Assembly (NCBI RefSeq): GCF_003004785.1
Contig: NZ_PVZS01000009.1
Coordinates: forward strand, 124,001 to 188,000
Source: Alsobacter soli
GTDB lineage: Bacteria > Pseudomonadota > Alphaproteobacteria > Rhizobiales > Beijerinckiaceae
Reading direction: 5' to 3'
Length of the DNA: 64,000 bases
The notes under the pieces were generated by a model. It saw only the letters and a list, made by a program, of their open reading frames with translations, did no database searches and was not told the origin of the DNA. Shown here one piece after another: positions 52,788 through 61,093 of this stretch (position 1 is the stretch's first letter; every line of letters begins with the position of its first letter). The position numbers and the translations under genes were made by a program.

Positions 52788-52842
52788 GGGCGTCGATCCG
52801 TTTCATTCTGGACGGAGCGGGTTGCAGCCCGCCGATCGACGC
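52785..52842 (-). promoter_or_regulatory. Structured leader of flagellin 1
   Basis: A perfect 9-bp long-range stem (52790-52798 with 52834-52842) encloses a 5-bp hairpin (52817-52821 with 52828-52832) and a TCCAGAA block. The outer stem ends two bases before the start codon, so folding would control access to the ribosome binding site. Confidence 0.5.
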
Positions 52843-52860
52843 AATCATTGATTGTTAACC

Positions 52861-52875
52861 CTAACCAAAGGTTAA
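52861..52875 (-). promoter_or_regulatory. CtrA-like box upstream of flagellin 1
   Basis: CTAA, seven bases, TTAA, a one-mismatch form of the CtrA site TTAA-N7-TTAA, 75 bases before the start codon. Another TTAA lies 13 bases away. Confidence 0.35.
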
Positions 52876-52936
52876 CCACGGAATCATTTTTCAACCGAGA
52901 CGGGCATTTGCATGAAGCGGCTCCCCCGAAATGCGA

Positions 52937-52962
52937 AAGGCGGGGGCGCGGCCCCCGCCTTC
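52937..52962 (-). terminator. Terminator after flagellin 2
   Basis: An 11-bp stem, AAGGCGGGGGC (52937-52947) with GCCCCCGCCTT (52951-52961), followed on the minus strand by TCGCATTTC. It ends the flagellin 2 transcript. Confidence 0.75.
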
Positions 52963-52988
52963 CGGATGTCTCCGGGACGTCCTCGGGA

Positions 52989-54293
52989 TCAGAAAAGGCG
53001 CAGAATGCCCTGGTCCGCCTGATTCGAGAGGGACAGCGCGGTCTGGGACAGCTGCTGGCGGGTCTGCAGGCTGAGAAGGGTGGCCGCCTCCTCGTTGCCG
53101 TCGGCGTTGACCAGGTTGTCCGCGCCGGTGGTCAGCGTCTGCACCATGGACTTGGTGAAGTCCTGGCGGGCCTGAACCACGGCGAGGTTCGCGCCCAGGC
53201 TCGACGACATGGATCGCAGCGCGCTCAGCGCGTTTGTCAGGGTGTCGGCCGCCGTGTTCAGGGCCGTGTCGTCCTGGATGTTGAACTGCCCGGCGCCGGC
53301 GCTGTTGGCCGCCTGGAGGATGCCCAGGTTGGCGGCGTTCACCTTGCCCTGCTGGACATCGAGCTTGGACTGGTTCGTGCCGGTCTTCTCGTTGAAGACG
53401 ATGGACAGCTTGTCCCCGTTCAGCAGATTCGTGCCAGCGAAGGAGGAGTCCTTCGCAACCTGGTCGATCTGCTGCGTGAGGCTGTTGAACTGCGAGATCA
53501 GGCTGGCGCGGACGGCGGAGTTGGCGGTCGATGCCGCCGTGATGCCGGCGCCCGGGGTGGCGGTGTCGCCCATCGCGGCGGTCAAGCCGATGAGGGTGTT
53601 CTTGTTGGTCGCGCTGCTGGCGTTTGTCACGGCCGCCGAGGCGCTCGCGCCGTCGCCGACGCCGACATAGACCTTATTTGAGCCGTTGCCCGTGATCGAG
53701 AGCTTGCCGTTTTCGTCGATCGCGGCCGTCGCGAGGCCGGACTTGTTGATCTCGTTCACCAGGTCGCGGACCGTTGCGCCGGTGGCGAAGGACACCTGAT
53801 ACGTCGAGCCGTTCGAGCTGATGCTCAGTGCGGCGTTGGTGGAGAGGCCAAGCACGCCGTCCGTGGTGGCCGTCGCAGCGGCCGCCGTGCCGACAAGCAC
53901 AGTGTCGAGCGCCACGTCCTTGGCCGTCTTGTTGCCGACGGCGCCGCCGCCGATGGCGACCGTGCCGAGTGTATAGGGGCGGTTCGACGCAGCCTCGTTC
54001 TGGGCCTGCTTGATGGTGGACTGCAGCGACTTCACCAGGGTCGTGATGGAGTCGATGCCCTTGGACGCGGCGTTGATGGTCTGCACGCCGTTGGACATGC
54101 CGTCGAGCAACGCGGAGAGCTGGCTGGAACGGTCGTTCAGCGCGCTCGCCGAGAAAAAGTTCACGGCATTGTCGGTGGCGGTGTTCACCTTCTTGCCCGT
54201 CGCGAGGCGGTTCTGCGCCACCTGCGACTGATGGGCGACGGTAGACAAGGAGGCGAGGGCGTTCCGAACGCCGGAGGAAATGGCTACGGCCAT
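52989..54293 (-). CDS. Flagellin 2 (class A)
   Basis: A 434-residue flagellin. It begins MAVAISSGVRNALASL and has NRLATGKKVNTATDNAVNFF, then a variable Ala/Thr/Gly-rich centre and the C-terminal LSNQADQGILRLF. The ATG at 54293 is preceded by AAAGGTGACA; the GTG nine bases upstream would lie inside that binding site. It is monocistronic, with a hairpin leader and its own terminator. It is closer to flagellin 3 than to flagellin 1. Confidence 0.95.
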   Translation of the reverse strand: MAVAISSGVRNALASLSTVAHQSQVAQNRLATGKKVNTATDNAVNFFSASALNDRSSQLSALLDGMSNGVQTINAASKGIDSITTLVKSLQSTIKQAQNEAASNRPYTLGTVAIGGGAVGNKTAKDVALDTVLVGTAAAATATTDGVLGLSTNAALSISSNGSTYQVSFATGATVRDLVNEINKSGLATAAIDENGKLSITGNGSNKVYVGVGDGASASAAVTNASSATNKNTLIGLTAAMGDTATPGAGITAASTANSAVRASLISQFNSLTQQIDQVAKDSSFAGTNLLNGDKLSIVFNEKTGTNQSKLDVQQGKVNAANLGILQAANSAGAGQFNIQDDTALNTAADTLTNALSALRSMSSSLGANLAVVQARQDFTKSMVQTLTTGADNLVNADGNEEAATLLSLQTRQQLSQTALSLSNQADQGILRLF

Positions 54294-54331
54294 GAGTGTC
54301 ACCTTTCTGGTTGAAACCGGCTTTCTGCCGG
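54291..54331 (-). promoter_or_regulatory. Structured leader of flagellin 2
   Basis: The hairpin CCGGC-AGAAA-GCCGG (54331-54317 read on the minus strand) precedes ACCAGAAAGGTGACA (54310-54301 region) and the start codon. The same hairpin and block occur in flagellin 3. Confidence 0.5.
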
Positions 54332-54483
54332 CCCGGTTGTTCCGCCGGGTGATGACACGCTAAGGCTGCAATTATGAACCGCTGCTTACATTATTGATTG
54401 AAATCATTTATTTGACTATCGGGGGTTGTGTAACTGCCGTTTATGGTGAATCGCGGGTTAATGACGTCCTTTGAAGACGAGCG

Positions 54484-54715
54484 CCGTCATCCCCGGCCAA
54501 AGCCGCGCAGCGGCGGAAGGGAAGGGGATCCAGGGGCAGCGCGAGGTCCTCTCTGGACTGGGCGCGCGCCGGCCTGGATCCCCTTCCCGGCGCTTCGCGC
54601 CGCCGGGGATGACGGCCCGACCCGGTGCGGGAACTCCCTGGTCCAAACGCAAAGAGGCGGGGCCGGGGCCCCGCCTCTTCGGCGTGTGGAGATCCGTTCT
54701 GGACCAGAACAGGCG
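54484..54715. repeat. Duplicated block, copy A (repeat, terminator, flagellin-tail relic)
   Basis: The block has the palindromic repeat GTCATCCCCGGCC...GGGGATGACGG (54486-54618), then TCCAAACGCAAAGAGGCGGGGCC hairpin (54648-54674) and a TCCGTTCTGGACCAGAACAGG segment. Copy B 283 bases further repeats the same order; there the last segment is the true 3' end of flagellin 3. In copy A the stop codon and most of the coding sequence are gone. Confidence 0.75.
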
Positions 54716-54766
54716 GGGCGCCCTCGCCAGCTTCGTCGATTCGTTCGCGCAGCCAGGCAGAAAGGG

Positions 54767-54985
54767 CCGTCATCCCCGGCCGGAGCCGCGCAGCGGCGGA
54801 GGCTAGGGGATCCAAGGGCAGCGCGAGGTCCCCTCTGGAATTGGCGCGCGCCGGCCTGGATCCCCTTCCCGCGCTTCGCGCCGCCGGGGATGCCGGCCCG
54901 ATCCAAAGCGTGACCTCCCTGGCCCAAACGCAAAAAGGCGGGGCCGGGGCCCCGCCTCTTCGGCATGTGGAAGATCCGTTCTGGA
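54767..54985. repeat. Duplicated block, copy B
   Basis: It repeats copy A with about 85-90% identity by eye: palindromic repeat (54767-54897), terminator hairpin (54932-54960) and the flagellin 3 tail. The block pair fills the 690-base gap between flagellins 2 and 3. It has no coding sequence of its own. Confidence 0.75.
54932..54960 (-). terminator. Terminator after flagellin 3
   Basis: A GC hairpin (GAGGCGGGGCC with GGCCCCGCCT) followed on the minus strand by TTTTTG. A second copy of the hairpin lies at 54648-54674. Confidence 0.8.
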
Positions 54986-56296
54986 TCAGAACAGGCGCAG
55001 GACGCCCTGGTCGGCCTGGTTCGACAGCGACAGAGCCGTCTGGGACAGCTGCTGGCGGGTCTGCAGGGCGAGCAGGGTGGCGGCCTCCTGGTTCTGGTCG
55101 GCGTTGACCAGGTTGTCGGCCCCCGTGTTCAGGGTGTCGATCATGGACTTGGTGAAGTCCTGACGCGCCTGCACCACGGCGAGGTTGGAGCCCAGCGTCG
55201 ACGAGAACGAGCGCAGGGACGAGAGGGCGTTGGTGAGGGAATCCGCGGCGCCCGACAGCTCGGAGTCGCTCTGGAAGTTCACCTGGCCTGCGCCAGTCGC
55301 GCCCGCCGCCTTGCTCAGCCCGAGGCCCGACGAGTCGATGGTCTGGCCCTGCACCGAAAGCTTGCTCTGGGAGGAGCCGGTCTTCTCGTTGAAGACGACC
55401 GACATCTTGTCGCCGGCGAGCAGGTTCGTGCCGTTGAACCCGGCATCCTTGGCGAGCTGGTCGATCTGATCGCGCAGGTCGTTGTACTGCTTGATCAGGT
55501 TGGTGCGCACGGCCGACGACGTCGGGGACGCACCGGTGGTGGCGTCCGCGGCGATGAGGCCGACTGCTGTATTCTGACCGCCGGCGACAGCGTCCGTATG
55601 GGCGAGAGCCGCAGTCGTGCCGGCGCCGAGGCCGACCGTGACCTTGTCGCCGGAGCTCGCCGTCACCACCAGCTTGCCGGTGTCGTCGACGCTAGCCGAG
55701 GCGATGCCCGAGCTGTTGATGGAGTCAACGAGGTCGCTCAGTGTGGACGTGGCGCTCAGGCTCGTGTCCGTGTAGGTCTGATTGCCCACCGTGACGTTGA
55801 GTTCGAGGCTGGTCTTCGTCGGATCGATGCCGAGGTTACCCGCATACGACGAGGTGGCGGTGTTCGCGGTCGCGGTCGTGTTGTCGTCCAGCAGGTTTTT
55901 GGCGAGGGCCGTGGCCTTGATGGACTGGCCGGTCGCGGTCGCTTCCGCCGACGTGGCCAGCGCAGTGGCGCCGGTGATCGCCGGCTTGGTCAGCGACTCC
56001 GCCTGAGCCTGCTTGATCGTGGACTGGGCCGACTGGACCAGCTTGGTGATCGAATCGAGGCCCTTGGAGGCGGCGTTGATGGTCTGCACCGCGTTGGACA
56101 TGCCGTCGAGCAGGCCCGAGAGCTGGCTCGAGCGGTCGTTCAGGCCGGCGGCGGTGAAGAAGTTGACGGCGTTGTCGACCGCCGAGTTCACCTTCTTGCC
56201 AGTGGCCAGTCGGGACTGCGACGTCTGCATCGCGGACTGGACGGTCTGAAGGGCGGAGAGGGCGTTGCGGACGCCCGTCGAGATGGCTACGGCCAT
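54986..56296 (-). CDS. Flagellin 3 (class A)
   Basis: A 436-residue flagellin with MAVAISTGVRNALSALQ and SRLATGKKVNSAVDNAVNFF at the start and LSNQADQGVLRLF at the end. The variable region is rich in Ala/Thr with few lysines. The ATG follows AAAGGTGACA. The gene has the same leader design as flagellin 2, which suggests that they arose by duplication, and it is followed by its own terminator. Confidence 0.95.
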   Translation of the reverse strand: MAVAISTGVRNALSALQTVQSAMQTSQSRLATGKKVNSAVDNAVNFFTAAGLNDRSSQLSGLLDGMSNAVQTINAASKGLDSITKLVQSAQSTIKQAQAESLTKPAITGATALATSAEATATGQSIKATALAKNLLDDNTTATANTATSSYAGNLGIDPTKTSLELNVTVGNQTYTDTSLSATSTLSDLVDSINSSGIASASVDDTGKLVVTASSGDKVTVGLGAGTTAALAHTDAVAGGQNTAVGLIAADATTGASPTSSAVRTNLIKQYNDLRDQIDQLAKDAGFNGTNLLAGDKMSVVFNEKTGSSQSKLSVQGQTIDSSGLGLSKAAGATGAGQVNFQSDSELSGAADSLTNALSSLRSFSSTLGSNLAVVQARQDFTKSMIDTLNTGADNLVNADQNQEAATLLALQTRQQLSQTALSLSNQADQGVLRLF

Positions 56297-56335
56297 GGAA
56301 TGTCACCTTTCTGGTCAGATCCGGCGTTCTGCCGG
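56294..56335 (-). promoter_or_regulatory. Structured leader of flagellin 3
   Basis: Hairpin CCGGC-AGAAC-GCCGG (56335-56321 on the minus strand) followed by ACCAGAAAGGTGACA and the start codon. Confidence 0.5.
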
Positions 56336-56510
56336 GTCGCTCTACTCGCGACAGGTGACAACCTAAGATTGCAGATCTTTCCGAGTGCTTACTCGTGATG
56401 GTTGTGTTCCGGGGTTGTGGCGGTTGTGGAGCGGAGGGCGCTCGGCTTGGTGAATAAAGGGTGAAAGGAACGGGCGCGGGCCGTGCGGGCGCCCCTTGCG
56501 CCTCACGAGA

Positions 56511-56891
56511 TCAGGCGGCGCCGGGCCGGGTCCGCAGGCCCGCGGCGATGTTGCGGTTGATGTCGACGAGAGGCTGAACGCCCTCCGGCGTCGGCTTCAC
56601 CAGCAGGTCCAGCGACCGGTTGAAGACGAACAGGGCCAGGCGAGCGATGTTGGCCTTGACCTCCTGGGGGAGGGGGTTCGTGGGCTCCGTGGCCTCCGCA
56701 GCCAGGATGCTCCACAATTTGCGGTTCCTGGCCAACGCCTCGTCAAGCGACTTAGGATCCGTTTCGAGGGACATGGCGGCCCGCTGGAGATCGGCCGCGC
56801 ATTGAATCAAGACGGCGGCTTCGAGATCGCGGCCCGACAGGCCAGCCTTGGCCGCCTGGCCATAGGCCTGGACCGGCTTCGCATAACTCAT
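56511..56891 (-). CDS. flaF: FlaF, second copy
   Basis: A 126-residue FlaF paralogue: GRDLEAAVLIQCAADLQRAA, NRKLWSILAAEA, FVFNRSLDL and LVDINRNIAAGLRT keep the FlaF pattern, with little identity elsewhere to the copy at 50607. It follows flagellin-type gene 4 by 62 bases and precedes no flbT. It may be the dedicated chaperone of the class B flagellins. CCAGAAAGGAG precedes its ATG. Confidence 0.9.
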   Translation of the reverse strand: MSYAKPVQAYGQAAKAGLSGRDLEAAVLIQCAADLQRAAMSLETDPKSLDEALARNRKLWSILAAEATEPTNPLPQEVKANIARLALFVFNRSLDLLVKPTPEGVQPLVDINRNIAAGLRTRPGAA

Positions 56892-56935
56892 GCGAGACAG
56901 GCTCCTTTCTGGAGACGTTGCGGCCGCTTCTGCGG
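56889..56935 (-). promoter_or_regulatory. Structured leader of the second flaF
   Basis: A short hairpin CCGC-AGAA-GCGG (56935-56924 on the minus strand) precedes CCAGAAAGGAG and the start codon. It resembles the flagellin leaders, but here it is inside an operon after flagellin 4. Confidence 0.35.
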
Positions 56936-56953
56936 TCGATCAGCGGCGCTGGA

Positions 56954-58318
56954 TCAGCGCAGGAACTGGAGCAGGCTTTGTTCGGCCGCCTTGGTGATCG
57001 ACAGGTTGTTGCTGGCGAAGGATTGCAGCGTCTGCTGGGAGGCCAGCGCGGCGGCCTCTGCGGTCATGTCCGCCGCCGTGATGAGATCGGAGCCCGCGTT
57101 GAGGGCCGACACCATGTCCTTGTTGAAGCCAAGCCGCGTGTTCAGCATGGCGGACTGGCTGCCGAGCGATTGCTGCTGGTTGCCGACCGACTGGATCGCG
57201 GACTTGATCTTGCCGATCGCGGCCGAAAGCTCGGCGTCCGTGGCGAAGTCCCCGGCGACGTCGGCGGATGTCTTGGCCACGTCGTCCCAATCGAAACCAA
57301 GGGTCGGCAAGTCGAGCTTCTGGGCCAGGGCGACGCTCTCGGCCGAGGTGCTCTGCTCGTTGAGATCGACCTTCATCACCCCGCCGGTCAGCAGGTTCGG
57401 GAAGCCAGGGTAGGCGCCGTCCCTGGCGAGCTTGTCGATCTGGTTGAGCATGGTGCGGAACGAGACCGCCGCGGCCTTGCGCTGGGCGAGCGAGGCGTCG
57501 TTGGTCGTCGCCGGCTTGGGCTGATAGGTCACGGCCTGGCCTGCTGTCCCGTAGGTCATGCTCGAGCCGGGGCCAAAGATCTGCGAGAGGTCCGCGGTGA
57601 CGCCAGCGCCCGCGCCGCCGGCGTCCGTGATCTGCTGGATGCTCAGGGACGACGTCGGGTCGGTGAGTTGCACGTTCAGCTTGTTGCCGGCCGTAACCTT
57701 CAGGTCGATGCTGGCCAGGCCCAGCACGTTCTGGAGGCCGGCCTTGAGGTCGGCGACCGTGTTGAACTGGTAGAAGGAGGGCGTGGGCGGCGTGCCCGTG
57801 GCCAGGCCCGAACCGTTCGGGGAGGCGGGGGTGGTCGCCGCCTGAAAATAGCCGGTCCGGGTCGTGCCGTCTGCGGCCGTGATGGTGAAGGTGATCTGGT
57901 CGCCGTTCTGGAAGCGCAGGCCGTCCGTCGCCGTGGCGGTGACAAGCGATGCGGCGGTTCCGCCCGCATACACGGCGACGCCGGTTGGGCTGGCGGCGGA
58001 AGCCGGGGCGCCGGGGCTGGCGGACAGGGCGTCCGTCATGAGCGACAGCTGCGCGTTCAGGTTCTTGGTCATCACCGACATCGCCTTGTCGGCGGTCGAG
58101 ATGTTGCTCATGGCGAGCGAGAGGTTCTGGTTGACGTTTTCCAGCCGGGTCGCCCGGTCGCCGAGCCCCTGGGCGCGGTAGTAGGCGGCCGGGTCATCCG
58201 CCGCGGAGGACACCTTCTTGCCGGTCGAGACGCGCTGCTGGGTCGCGCCCATCTCGTCGGTGACCTTGAGCAGATTGGCCAAGTTGGTCCGCATCTGGGA
58301 CGAGATGATCGCCGACAT
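56954..58318 (-). CDS. Flagellin 4 (class B)
   Basis: A 454-residue flagellin-type protein with SQMRTNLANLLKVTDEMGATQQRVSTGKKVSSAADD at the N-terminus in two parts and LSITKAAEQSLLQFLR at the C-terminus. That end, shared with genes 5 and 6, lacks the SLSNQADQG motif of class A. The middle is longer and rich in Ala/Thr. It is followed by the second flaF. Class B members may be minor filament proteins or a second filament type. Confidence 0.9.
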   Translation of the reverse strand: MSAIISSQMRTNLANLLKVTDEMGATQQRVSTGKKVSSAADDPAAYYRAQGLGDRATRLENVNQNLSLAMSNISTADKAMSVMTKNLNAQLSLMTDALSASPGAPASAASPTGVAVYAGGTAASLVTATATDGLRFQNGDQITFTITAADGTTRTGYFQAATTPASPNGSGLATGTPPTPSFYQFNTVADLKAGLQNVLGLASIDLKVTAGNKLNVQLTDPTSSLSIQQITDAGGAGAGVTADLSQIFGPGSSMTYGTAGQAVTYQPKPATTNDASLAQRKAAAVSFRTMLNQIDKLARDGAYPGFPNLLTGGVMKVDLNEQSTSAESVALAQKLDLPTLGFDWDDVAKTSADVAGDFATDAELSAAIGKIKSAIQSVGNQQQSLGSQSAMLNTRLGFNKDMVSALNAGSDLITAADMTAEAAALASQQTLQSFASNNLSITKAAEQSLLQFLR

Positions 58319-58345
58319 GAATTCAGCTCCGTGAAACGTTCACGG
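58316..58345 (-). promoter_or_regulatory. Structured leader of flagellin 4
   Basis: A 7-bp hairpin, CCGTGAA-CGT-TTCACGG (58345-58329 on the minus strand), with the GGAG of the ribosome binding site starting at its 3' base. Confidence 0.45.
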
Positions 58346-58444
58346 AAAATGGAATAATATGGATAATATTTGGTTAAACGGAAAATGATACTTTAAGTGG
58401 CCGCAGTATAGTTCCGCAAGCCTGGGTTGTTTTCAAGGAAAGCA

Positions 58445-58471
58445 AAACGGCGGGCCAGCGCCCGCCGTTTC
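58445..58471 (-). terminator. Terminator after flagellin 5
   Basis: An 11-bp stem (58445-58455 with 58460-58470), loop CAGC, followed on the minus strand by TTTGCTTTCC. Confidence 0.85.
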
Positions 58472-58493
58472 GCCTTCTCGGAAATGCTTGAAA

Positions 58494-59852
58494 TCAGCGG
58501 AGCAGCTGGATGAGGCCGGACTCGGCTTGCTTAGTGCTCGCCATGTTGTTGGTCGCGAACGACTGGCGCGTCTGCAGCGCGGCCAGGTTGGCGGCCTCCG
58601 CGGTGGCGTCCGCCGCGGTGAGCAGGTCGGCGCCGCCGTTCAGGTTGGCGACCAGCGCCTTGTTGAACTCGGTGCGGTTGTTGAGCATCGAGCTCTGGTT
58701 GGCGAGCGACTTCTGCAGGCGGGTGACGGCCTGGATGGCGGTGGTCATTTTCCCAATCGCCGCGTCCATGACGCCGTCGTTGTTGAAGTTCGCGCCGATG
58801 TCCGTGGAGGTCGTGCCGTTCCAGTTGAAGCCCAGGGACGCCGGGTCGAGCTTCTGCGACAGGACGATCTTCTGCTTGGTGGAGCCGTCGGGCGACAAGT
58901 TGACGATGTTGCCGTTGGTGTTGTCAGTGAGAAGGTTGGTCAGGCCGGGAACGAAGGCGTCCTTCACCAGCGCGTCGAGCTGGTTGAGCATGGTGATATA
59001 TCCGTCTGCCAACGAACGGCGTGTATCCAGAGCATCCTGATTCGCCGTGGCGGGGGTAGGGGCATACATATTGCTGTTGCCGGTGCCCAGGACCGAAGTC
59101 GTCATCGGCGCGCCGAAAATGGACGTCAGATCGGCGAACACGTTGTTCGCCGCTGCGCCGGCGTTGCCGGTCTGCTCGATCTTCAGGGTCTTGGTGGGAT
59201 CGACGAGCTGGAGCTTGAAGCCGCCGCCCGCAGCCATGCCGTTCGTGGTGATCGTGGCCGTGCCGAAGGCGGCCTTCAACTGGTCGCGCAGATCCTGAAC
59301 GGTGTTGAACTGGAACGCATTGGCGGCCGACGAGCCGTCCGTGGTCGTGTTGACCGGCGCTGCCGAGACGGCCTTGAAGTAGCGGGTCTGGGCCACGCCG
59401 CTGCTGTCGGTGATCGTGAAGGAGAGGACGTCCTGGTCCTGGAACTTGTTCGCGTTCGAGATATTCGCCGCCGTGTCGACCATGGAGTCGGTCAGGCTTG
59501 CCCAGATGACCTTGCCCGTGACGTTGACGGCGGCCGCATTAGCGCCGACGGGGACCGAGCGGGCGTCCTTCATGGCTGACAGCTGGGCGTTCATGTTCTT
59601 CAACATGGTGCTCATCGCGCTGTCGGCGGTCTTCACGTTCGACATCGTGAGCGCGATGTTCTGGTTCACCAGATCGAGCGCGGAGGCGCGGCTGGTCAAG
59701 TTCTGCGCCTTGAAATAGGTGGCCGGGTCGTCCAGCGCCGTGTTGACCTTGCGGCCCGTGTTCAGGCGGGTCTGGGCGGTGGTGATATCATCGTTCAGCG
59801 AGGTGACGGCGAGCAGGCTCGCGCGCATCTGGCCGGAAATCGGGGTCGGCAT
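58494..59852 (-). CDS. Flagellin 5 (class B)
   Basis: A 452-residue flagellin-type protein. MPTPISGQMRASLLAVTSL and TRLNTGRKVNTALDDPATYF at the start, then a variable centre and FATNNMASTKQAESGLIQLLR at the end. The ATG at 59852 is preceded by TAGGAGT. Its own terminator follows. It resembles flagellin 4 and 6 at the ends and differs from both in the centre. Confidence 0.9.
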   Translation of the reverse strand: MPTPISGQMRASLLAVTSLNDDITTAQTRLNTGRKVNTALDDPATYFKAQNLTSRASALDLVNQNIALTMSNVKTADSAMSTMLKNMNAQLSAMKDARSVPVGANAAAVNVTGKVIWASLTDSMVDTAANISNANKFQDQDVLSFTITDSSGVAQTRYFKAVSAAPVNTTTDGSSAANAFQFNTVQDLRDQLKAAFGTATITTNGMAAGGGFKLQLVDPTKTLKIEQTGNAGAAANNVFADLTSIFGAPMTTSVLGTGNSNMYAPTPATANQDALDTRRSLADGYITMLNQLDALVKDAFVPGLTNLLTDNTNGNIVNLSPDGSTKQKIVLSQKLDPASLGFNWNGTTSTDIGANFNNDGVMDAAIGKMTTAIQAVTRLQKSLANQSSMLNNRTEFNKALVANLNGGADLLTAADATAEAANLAALQTRQSFATNNMASTKQAESGLIQLLR

Positions 59853-59887
59853 CACAAGTACTCCTACCAAGGCGAGCAGGCTGCTCG
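59850..59887 (-). promoter_or_regulatory. Structured leader of flagellin 5
   Basis: A hairpin CGAGC-AGCCT-GCTCG (59887-59873 on the minus strand) stands before TAGGAGT and the start codon. Confidence 0.4.
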
Positions 59888-60005
59888 ACCAACTTGAAAG
59901 CAAGCCTGGCAGGATCTTGGGTCCTGAACTCACAACATCCAGTAAACTCTTGATAATTGCGCAATTGCGATTTGCAACTCTAAGTTCAGGCGTCCCCGGG
60001 GCGAA

Positions 60006-60026
60006 GGGCGGGATGTGATCCCGCCC
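60006..60026 (-). terminator. Weak terminator after flagellin 6
   Basis: An 8-bp stem GGGCGGGA (60006-60013) with TCCCGCCC (60019-60026), loop of five. There is no real T run, so termination is uncertain. Confidence 0.4.
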
Positions 60027-60047
60027 GTCCCGGCGCCGCGCGCTGGG

Positions 60048-60884
60048 TCAGCGCATCAGCTGCAGCAGGCTCTGCTCCGACTGCCTGGTGATGCTGAGCC
60101 CATTCAGGACGAAGCTCTGGCGGGTCTGGGCGGCCCCGACCTTGGCGGCTTCCTCGTTGACGTCGGCGGCGGTCAGCGTGTCCGCCCCGTCCTTCAGAAC
60201 CGAGAGCATGCTCTTGTTGAAGTCGGCGCGCGCGCTCACCACGGAGTTCTGGTAGCTGAGGGACATCGAGGCCGTGTTCACCGCGTCCAGGGCCGCCGTC
60301 ATCTTGGTTATCGCTGCGTTGAGCTCGACGTCTGTGGCGAAATTCCCTGACGCGTCGGTCGACTTTCCGGTCGCGTCGAAGCCGAAGCCCAGCGACTTGG
60401 CGTCCATGGCGCTGGAGAGCTTGATGTCCTGCGTGCTGGACCCGTCCTCGTTCAGCTTGAACGTGATCGCGGCGCCCTTGAGGATGTTGCCCTGGCCGAG
60501 CACGTTGGCGTCGTTGACGTAGCTGTTGACCTGGCTGAGCACCGTGCGGAACGCGTCGGCGGCCGCCTTGCGCTGCGCCGTCGAGCCCGTCAGGGCGTTC
60601 TTCATCGAGTCCAGCTGGACATCCATCACCTTCTTCATGCTGGACAGGGCTTCCACGCCCGCCGAGATCGACTTCAGGCCGAGCGCCATCTGGCTGTTGG
60701 TCTTGTCCAGGCTCGCAGCCCGATCCGTCATAGACTGGGCCTGGAAGTAGACGGCGGCGCCGTCGGCGGCAGAGTTCACCTTCTTGCCGGTCGCGAGACG
60801 GCTCTGCGACACGGTCAGGTCCGTATTGACCGTGGCGAGCGCGACGAGCGAGGAGCGCATGGTGTCGGATATCGAGATCGTCAT
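60048..60884 (-). CDS. Flagellin 6, short form (class B)
   Basis: A 278-residue flagellin-type protein. SLVALATVNTDLTVSQSRLATGKKVNSAAD and SLDKTNSQMALGLKSISAGVEALSS form the N-terminal part, and LSITRQSEQSLLQLMR the C-terminal end. The D2/D3 surface domain is almost absent, so only the D0/D1 spoke remains. It can still polymerise in principle. The ATG at 60884 follows CAGAAGGGA; the AAGGG is the ribosome binding site. Confidence 0.9.
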   Translation of the reverse strand: MTISISDTMRSSLVALATVNTDLTVSQSRLATGKKVNSAADGAAVYFQAQSMTDRAASLDKTNSQMALGLKSISAGVEALSSMKKVMDVQLDSMKNALTGSTAQRKAAADAFRTVLSQVNSYVNDANVLGQGNILKGAAITFKLNEDGSSTQDIKLSSAMDAKSLGFGFDATGKSTDASGNFATDVELNAAITKMTAALDAVNTASMSLSYQNSVVSARADFNKSMLSVLKDGADTLTAADVNEEAAKVGAAQTRQSFVLNGLSITRQSEQSLLQLMR

Positions 60885-60927
60885 CGGTGCAGTTCCCTTC
60901 TGGAGATGAAACAATCGTTCTTGATTG
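60882..60927 (-). promoter_or_regulatory. Structured leader of flagellin 6
   Basis: A hairpin CAATC-AAGAAC-GATTG (60927-60912 on the minus strand) precedes TCCAGAAGGGA and the start codon. Confidence 0.45.
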
Positions 60928-61093
60928 CTGGATCTGTTCTTGACAGGTTAGGTGCTAACAAACGTCAAATCGAAAGGGTTTACGGCCGTTATTGCTAACG
61001 AGATCTCATGATGAACGAGCGTATACTTTCACGATTCGGAAACCGCGTTCCGGTCTGCTTTACAGAGCGGTAAGATTGACGGGGCCTGAATCG

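Noticed and set aside
54443-54966. Several 60-160-residue frames in the gap between flagellins 2 and 3
   Set aside because: They lie in the palindromic repeats and duplicated block; the sequence is explained by the repeats, and translation would give Arg/Pro-rich products without ribosome binding sites.
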